From the NCBI GenBank assembly GCA_023262645.1, contig JALRAA010000006.1:1-17749 (forward strand): a stretch of 17,749 nucleotides of DNA, in the 5' to 3' direction. A program made the position numbers and the translations under genes. The notes under the pieces are model-generated. The model was not told where the DNA came from and did not search any database. It was given only the letters and a program-made list of their open reading frames with translations. Below, in pieces: positions 14,260 to 17,749 of this stretch; positions within the stretch are counted from its first letter, which is position 1, and each line of letters begins with the position of its first letter. The stretch is from Burkholderiaceae bacterium. Its GTDB lineage: Bacteria; Pseudomonadota; Gammaproteobacteria; Burkholderiales; Burkholderiaceae_C.

Positions 14260-14931
14260 ATGAACGCAACGCCAGTCACTCCTACACCGGACTTTCCCGG
14301 ACGACCGCCAGGTATCAAGGCTGTCACATTCAATCGTCTGGTGGAAAGCGCCGTTGAATTGATGCAGCAAACTGGCTGCGCCCCCTCGATTGCGGATGTA
14401 GCCAAATTCGCTGGTGTGTCCAGAGCCACCGCCTACCGGTGCTTCCCCAGCAAAGGGGCGATGCTCAGCATCTTGGTCAGCCAGTCCCTCGGGCCCATGC
14501 GAACGTTTGCATCTGAACACGGCAATGCACGTGACCGGGTGATGGACTTGCTCAACCGCAGCTTTCCACGGCTCAGTAAACACGAAGCAACGCTGCGCAC
14601 CGCAGTTCAAATTTCTTTGGAACAACAAGCTTTGGCAAATGCAGGATTGCTCAAAGAAGCACCCTACCGCCGTGGACACCGTATTCAAATTCTCGATAAA
14701 GCTCTTGAACCCTTGAAATCACAACTGCCTGCGGATATATATTTGCAACTGCACAAATCGCTGTCAGTGGTTTATGGGGTAGAAATATTCATCGTCCTCA
14801 AAGACATCTGGAACGAAAAGAACAAACAAGTGCTCAGCACCATGCTGTGGATGGCTGATGCGTTGATCGAATCTGCGTTGTTGCAAGCGAAAGCTCGTAA
14901 AAAAAAACAAACCTTTAAAGGAATGAAATGA
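14260..14931 (+). CDS. TetR/AcrR-type transcriptional regulator
   Basis: 223 residues. The N-terminal DNA-binding domain is recognisable: FNRLVESAVELMQQTG (24-39), then the helix-turn-helix PSIADVAKFAGVSRATAYRCFPSKGAML (42-69), with the TetR-typical Y-FPSK ending. The rest is a helical ligand-binding/dimerisation domain without strong similarity I can name. It is divergent from the long operon and co-directional with an FAH-family gene whose start overlaps its stop (ATGA), so it probably controls both units in response to the pathway substrate or an intermediate. An in-frame stop at 14248 makes ATG 14260 the first ATG. No Shine-Dalgarno precedes it (the region reads CCTCCTGATTTACCC), so initiation is weak or leaderless. 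A short basic Lys-rich tail lies just before the stop. Confidence 0.88.
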   Translation: MNATPVTPTPDFPGRPPGIKAVTFNRLVESAVELMQQTGCAPSIADVAKFAGVSRATAYRCFPSKGAMLSILVSQSLGPMRTFASEHGNARDRVMDLLNRSFPRLSKHEATLRTAVQISLEQQALANAGLLKEAPYRRGHRIQILDKALEPLKSQLPADIYLQLHKSLSVVYGVEIFIVLKDIWNEKNKQVLSTMLWMADALIESALLQAKARKKKQTFKGMK

Positions 14932-15788
14932 AAATTGCTGCCTGTATTTACCAAGGGAAACGATACGTAGGACAGGTATTTGACAAAACAAAAACCATCC
15001 GTTTTTTTCAACTGTCAGCCGAAGCTCATCTGACAGGCGCATTGGCACTGGTGACGAACAACGCAGCGATTGAATTGTCTGCAGAAGAAATTCCACTGGA
15101 GCAGGTTCAATGGATTGCACCGATTCCTCAGCCCCGCAGAAATATTTTTTGTGTGGGTCGCAATTACCATGCGCACGCCAAAGAGTTGGCAGCTAGCGTA
15201 TTCAAAACCAGCAACACCGATCCCAATGCTTGGCCAATCGTGTTCACCAAGGTGCCAGAGTGTGTCGTCGGTCCTTTTGACAATGTCAAACTTCCCACCC
15301 ATATTTCGCAAGAAATCGACTATGAAGCCGAGTTGGCGGTGGTGATTGGCAAAGGTGGACTCAACATCACGAAGCAAGAAGCGATGTCGCATGTCTACGG
15401 TTACACCATCGTGAACGATGTGACGGCCAGAGACGTTCAAATGCGGCATCAGCAATGGGATCTGGGCAAATCATTCGACACTTTTTGTCCCATGGGTCCT
15501 TGGGTGGTTACCGCTGACGAATTTGACGGTCTCAACGCTCAGGTGCGTTGCTGGGTCAATGGAGAACTGCGTCAAGATGGCAACGCCAGCCACATGATTT
15601 TTGACATACCAACTTTGATAGAAACTTGCTCACGAGGCATCACCTTGCTGCCTGGAGACATCATCGCCACCGGCACACCTGCGGGCGTGGGCATGGGCCT
15701 CACGCCACCGAGGTACCTACAGCACGGTGACGTTGTGAAAATTGAGATCGAAGGGTTGGGCATGATCGAAAACACTTTTGTGGCATAG
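14928..15788 (+). CDS. Fumarylacetoacetate hydrolase (FAH) family enzyme
   Basis: 286 residues. The C-terminal FAH fold starts near residue 70 with RNIFCVGRNYHAHAKE (71-86). Metal ligands are in place: Glu133 and Glu135 in DYEAEL and Asp164 in IVNDVTARD. The loop DTFCPMGPWVV (184-194) and ATGTPAGVG (247-255) are also conserved. Family members hydrolyse or decarboxylate 2-oxo acids such as acylpyruvates, or isomerise ring-cleavage products such as 2-hydroxyhepta-2,4-dienedioate; which one applies cannot be read here. ATG 14928 has AAAGGA upstream and overlaps the regulator stop by four bases, so it is translationally coupled to it. Cytoplasmic. It probably serves the same pathway as the divergent operon. 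Confidence 0.92.
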   Translation: MKIAACIYQGKRYVGQVFDKTKTIRFFQLSAEAHLTGALALVTNNAAIELSAEEIPLEQVQWIAPIPQPRRNIFCVGRNYHAHAKELAASVFKTSNTDPNAWPIVFTKVPECVVGPFDNVKLPTHISQEIDYEAELAVVIGKGGLNITKQEAMSHVYGYTIVNDVTARDVQMRHQQWDLGKSFDTFCPMGPWVVTADEFDGLNAQVRCWVNGELRQDGNASHMIFDIPTLIETCSRGITLLPGDIIATGTPAGVGMGLTPPRYLQHGDVVKIEIEGLGMIENTFVA

Positions 15789-15809
15789 ATCCATCCTCTG
15801 GAGAGCCAC

Positions 15810-16184
15810 ATGATCACAGGCATGAACCATTTCACAGCGATTGCGGCTGACCCGCAAGCCGCGTTGGATTTCTATGAAAACTTACTGGGTCTAAAGGCGG
15901 GATACCGTCCTGATTTGGGTTTTCCGGGCGCTTGGCTGTATGCAGGTGACACGACGGTTTTGCATTTGTATTTCGACCGTCCGGTGCCCCACCCGCCAGC
16001 AGGCGTGATTGACCACATGGCATTCACCACCCAAGACCTGAAATCATTCAAGGCGCGTTTTGATGCCTTGGGCTACCCCTACAAACTCCAACACCGCGAG
16101 GGCGGGCCATGGCAATTGTTTTGCCATGATCCCAGCGGCGCAAAAATTGAATTGAATTTTTCTGCCGAAGAGCGTTTGGAGTGA
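15810..16184 (+). CDS. VOC superfamily protein (glyoxalase/dioxygenase-like), single domain
   Basis: 124 residues, one vicinal-oxygen-chelate domain made of two beta-alpha-beta-beta-beta repeats: MNHFTAIAADPQAALDFYENLLGL (5-28) and DHMAFTTQDLKSFKARFDALG (68-88). Candidate metal ligands are His7, His69 and Glu114 (in KIELNF), the usual H/H/E pattern, so a metal enzyme is likely rather than a binding protein. At this length it should work as a dimer. It is too short to be a classical two-domain extradiol dioxygenase. ATG 15810 has GGAGAG upstream and lies 21 bases after the FAH-family stop, so it is the third gene of the regulator unit. The substrate is unknown; glyoxalase, epimerase or dioxygenase chemistry are all possible. 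Confidence 0.88.
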   Translation: MITGMNHFTAIAADPQAALDFYENLLGLKAGYRPDLGFPGAWLYAGDTTVLHLYFDRPVPHPPAGVIDHMAFTTQDLKSFKARFDALGYPYKLQHREGGPWQLFCHDPSGAKIELNFSAEERLE

Positions 16185-16224
16185 TTGCACACCAAAACGC
16201 TATATGAGCCAATCATTCAACGCA

Positions 16225-16380
16225 TTATTTTTTTTCTTCTTTGTCTTTGTCGGATTTAAAAAAATCAGACACTGAGGTCACGGTTGAATCATAGGCAGAG
16301 CTGAGCGTAGAGCATCCTGTCAGGCCCAAGGTGATCAACAGCAACGAAACAACAGACAGAGATTTGATGGCTTGCAACAT
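16225..16380 (-). CDS. Small 51-residue lipoprotein
   Basis: ATG 16380, preceded by AAAGGA, opens a 51-codon frame ending at TAA 16225. The product starts MLQAIKSLSVVSLLLITLGLTGC, of which residues 1-19 form a signal peptide with a hydrophobic core and LTGC (20-23) is a lipobox with Cys23 as the lipidated residue. The mature peptide is 29 residues, beginning CSTLSSAYDSTVTSVSDFF, with a very charged Lys/Asp/Glu tail. No known family recognised. Lack of Asp at position +2 after Cys suggests outer-membrane sorting by the Lol rule. It is convergent with the VOC gene and 108 bases downstream of sixA. Confidence 0.82.
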   Translation of the reverse strand: MLQAIKSLSVVSLLLITLGLTGCSTLSSAYDSTVTSVSDFFKSDKDKEEKK

Positions 16381-16453
16381 GAGGGTCCTTTGATAAGTTG
16401 ATTAACTCGACAGCTCATCTTAAAGTAACAGGATGAAATTAAACACATACAAA

Positions 16454-16484
16454 AATATAACTAATTATTCAAAAAGAGTATCAA
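16454..16484 (-). promoter_or_regulatory. Weak candidate promoter for the small lipoprotein gene
   Basis: In the AT-rich gap between sixA and the lipoprotein gene the minus strand has TTGATA (16484-16479, 5 of 6 to the -35 consensus) and TATATT (16459-16454, 5 of 6 to -10). The 19-base spacing is longer than ideal, so this is tentative; AT-rich sequence gives such matches by chance. Confidence 0.25.
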
Positions 16485-16488
16485 ATAA

Positions 16489-16947
16489 TTATTTTGGGTT
16501 TTCTACACAAACCAACTCTACCTTTGGGATTTCGTCTTTGGTTCGGTATTTCAACCACCAGACACCACCCTTTCGAAAAGACAAAGGCTTTGCGGGGTTT
16601 AGGTTCAAGAGCTGTTCGACTGTTTCAGCCAAAAAAGGCTGATGCGCTACCACCAACACCGCCGACGGGGAATGGGGCCAACGGGCCGCCTTGAGCACAG
16701 CCGATGCATTGGCTTCAGGTGCAATGTCTTCACAAATTTCATAGGCACGTTTGAGAAAAGCCACAGTTTGTAAAGTGCGTTTTGAAGGACTGCACAAAAT
16801 GCGCGTGTTGTCTGGCCATCTTGCATTCAACCATGCTGCCATGGCAGCCGCTTGTTTTTCACCTTTGCGAGACAACGCTCTGTCCATGTCAGACTGACCG
16901 GGTAACGCATCAAGTGCATGCGCATGTCGCCAAAGCAAAAGGTCCAT
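16489..16947 (-). CDS. sixA: Phosphohistidine phosphatase SixA
   Basis: 152 residues of the histidine phosphatase (phosphoglycerate mutase-like) superfamily, small SixA type. The phosphate-binding start LLWRHAHA gives catalytic Arg7-His8. SPSKRTLQTV (53-62) holds the second arginine, and VVAHQPFLAETVEQLL (99-114) the second histidine (His102). In E. coli SixA removes phosphate from histidine phosphotransfer domains such as those of ArcB and the nitrogen PTS. ATG 16947 is one base after the ppk1 stop (TGACATG), so the two are translationally coupled. The C-terminus is followed by an AT-rich gap with no clear GC-rich terminator. Confidence 0.9.
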   Translation of the reverse strand: MDLLLWRHAHALDALPGQSDMDRALSRKGEKQAAAMAAWLNARWPDNTRILCSPSKRTLQTVAFLKRAYEICEDIAPEANASAVLKAARWPHSPSAVLVVAHQPFLAETVEQLLNLNPAKPLSFRKGGVWWLKYRTKDEIPKVELVCVENPK

Positions 16948-16948
16948 G

Positions 16949-17749
16949 TCAGTTTTTCTGCTGGAATTTCTTCATCAATTCAATTTGGGCACTTAAATGC
17001 GGCTGCATTTGTAACGGTTGTTTGCGCACATAGCTTCCGTCTACTTGAAGTTCCCAGGCATCGGTGTTATCGCAGAGATAAGCCACCAAACATTCGTCGA
17101 TGATTCTTTGGCGCAATGCTTTATCCAAAACTGGCCATGCAATCTCAATGCGTCGCATCATGTTTCTGTTCATCCAGTCGGCACTGGACAAATACAAATG
17201 CTCTTTGTCGCCTGTCCGAAAATAATAGACTCTGGAATGCTCTAAAAACCTGCCAATGATGGAGCGTACTTTGATGCGCTCGGTAAAACCCTCACGCTGT
17301 GCTGGCAATATGCAGGCGCCTCGCACCATCAAATCGATATCCACACCGCGTTGACCGGCCAGAACCAACTGTCGTGCCAATTTTTCATCTGTGAGTGAAT
17401 TCATTTTCAAAATGATTCGACCGGGCTCACCATGCATACTGGCTTTGGAAACCTTGTCCACCATTTCCATGAGTTGCTCTTGCAAATGGAATGGCGCCAG
17501 CCACAAATGGTTGAGCTGATGGATGCGTGTTTGACTGGCCAATTGTGTGAACACCGCGTCCATGTCTGCCGTCATCTCAGGATTGGCAGTCATGTAACTG
17601 ATATCGGTGTAGAGGCGTGCCGTGCGTGCGTTGTAATTGCCCGTGGACAAATGGCCGTAACGCATCAATTTATGGCCTTCACGCCGGGTGACCAACAACA
17701 TTTTGGCGTGGGTCTTCAACCCCACCACCCCGTAAACCACTTGCGCACC
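16949..17749 (-). CDS. ppk1: Polyphosphate kinase 1, C-terminal part (5' end outside window)
   Basis: 266 residues are visible; the frame continues past the right edge, so the N-terminal and head domains and the real start are missing. GLKTHAKMLLVTRRE near the visible start contains the autophosphorylated catalytic histidine of PPK1 (visible residue 14). RYGHLSTGNYNARTARLYTD, given here as RYGHLSTGNYN and TARLYTD, is the next conserved block. EHSRVYYF holds the second active-site histidine, followed by YLSSADWMNRNMMRRIE (SSADWM, NMMRRIE) and the final conserved domain. PPK1 makes polyphosphate from the gamma phosphate of ATP and is associated with the membrane. Coupled to sixA by a one-base gap. 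Unrelated to the catabolic region on the left. Confidence 0.95.
   Translation of the reverse strand, partial: GAQVVYGVVGLKTHAKMLLVTRREGHKLMRYGHLSTGNYNARTARLYTDISYMTANPEMTADMDAVFTQLASQTRIHQLNHLWLAPFHLQEQLMEMVDKVSKASMHGEPGRIILKMNSLTDEKLARQLVLAGQRGVDIDLMVRGACILPAQREGFTERIKVRSIIGRFLEHSRVYYFRTGDKEHLYLSSADWMNRNMMRRIEIAWPVLDKALRQRIIDECLVAYLCDNTDAWELQVDGSYVRKQPLQMQPHLSAQIELMKKFQQKN

Noticed and set aside
14899..14907. Run of nine A near the end of the regulator as a frameshift site making a regulator-FAH fusion
   Set aside because: A -1 shift meets a stop at 14916 and a +1 shift meets a stop at 14924, so no fusion can form.
16190..16240. Intrinsic terminator after the VOC gene
   Set aside because: Only a 4-base ATGA/TCAT stem precedes the T-run, and the T-run is the Lys codons of the lipoprotein gene on the other strand.

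Overview
The window looks like chromosome of a betaproteobacterium, most likely Burkholderiales/Comamonadaceae-like. This is an inference from moderate GC, gene style, very tight gene packing and the ppk1-sixA pair; there is no rRNA or marker gene to settle it. I see no tRNA, rRNA, CRISPR array, insertion sequence or phage gene.

Layout. Positions 1-14065 form one minus-strand run of twelve genes, with gaps of about 100 bases at most and many stop/start overlaps. In transcription order they are: alpha/beta hydrolase; two paralogous metal-dependent amidohydrolases; a complete branched-chain-amino-acid-type (HAAT) ABC importer (LivH-like permease, LivM-like permease, periplasmic binding protein, LivG-like ATPase, LivF-like ATPase); a TIM-barrel protein of the PEP-hydrolase-like family; a YqiK-type flotillin; a free-standing SRPBCC protein; and a second SRPBCC domain fused to a quinone-oxidoreductase-type MDR enzyme that runs off the left edge. 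The LivF-like ATPase is fused in one frame to a Tm-1-like (UPF0261) domain. Facing away from this run is a plus-strand trio (14260-16184): TetR-type regulator, fumarylacetoacetate-hydrolase-family enzyme and a small VOC protein. The 194-base divergent region holds a perfect 7-2-7 palindrome, with a degenerate second copy at the start of the long operon. The right end (16225-17749) is ordinary housekeeping: a 51-residue lipoprotein, sixA and the C-terminal part of ppk1, all minus strand.

How it may work together (inference). The run reads as one inducible uptake-and-breakdown pathway for an unidentified small organic compound. The HAAT importer brings it in. The amidohydrolases, alpha/beta hydrolase, FAH-family and VOC enzymes cleave or rearrange it, and the SRPBCC/MDR proteins bind or reduce an intermediate. 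The most unusual part is the Tm-1-like domain joined to the importer ATPase, followed directly by the TIM-barrel gene. In plant Tm-1 (the tomato tobamovirus-resistance protein) these same two domains form one polypeptide. Here the first is tied to a transporter and the second is the next gene, followed by a membrane-scaffold flotillin. The substrate cannot be named from sequence.
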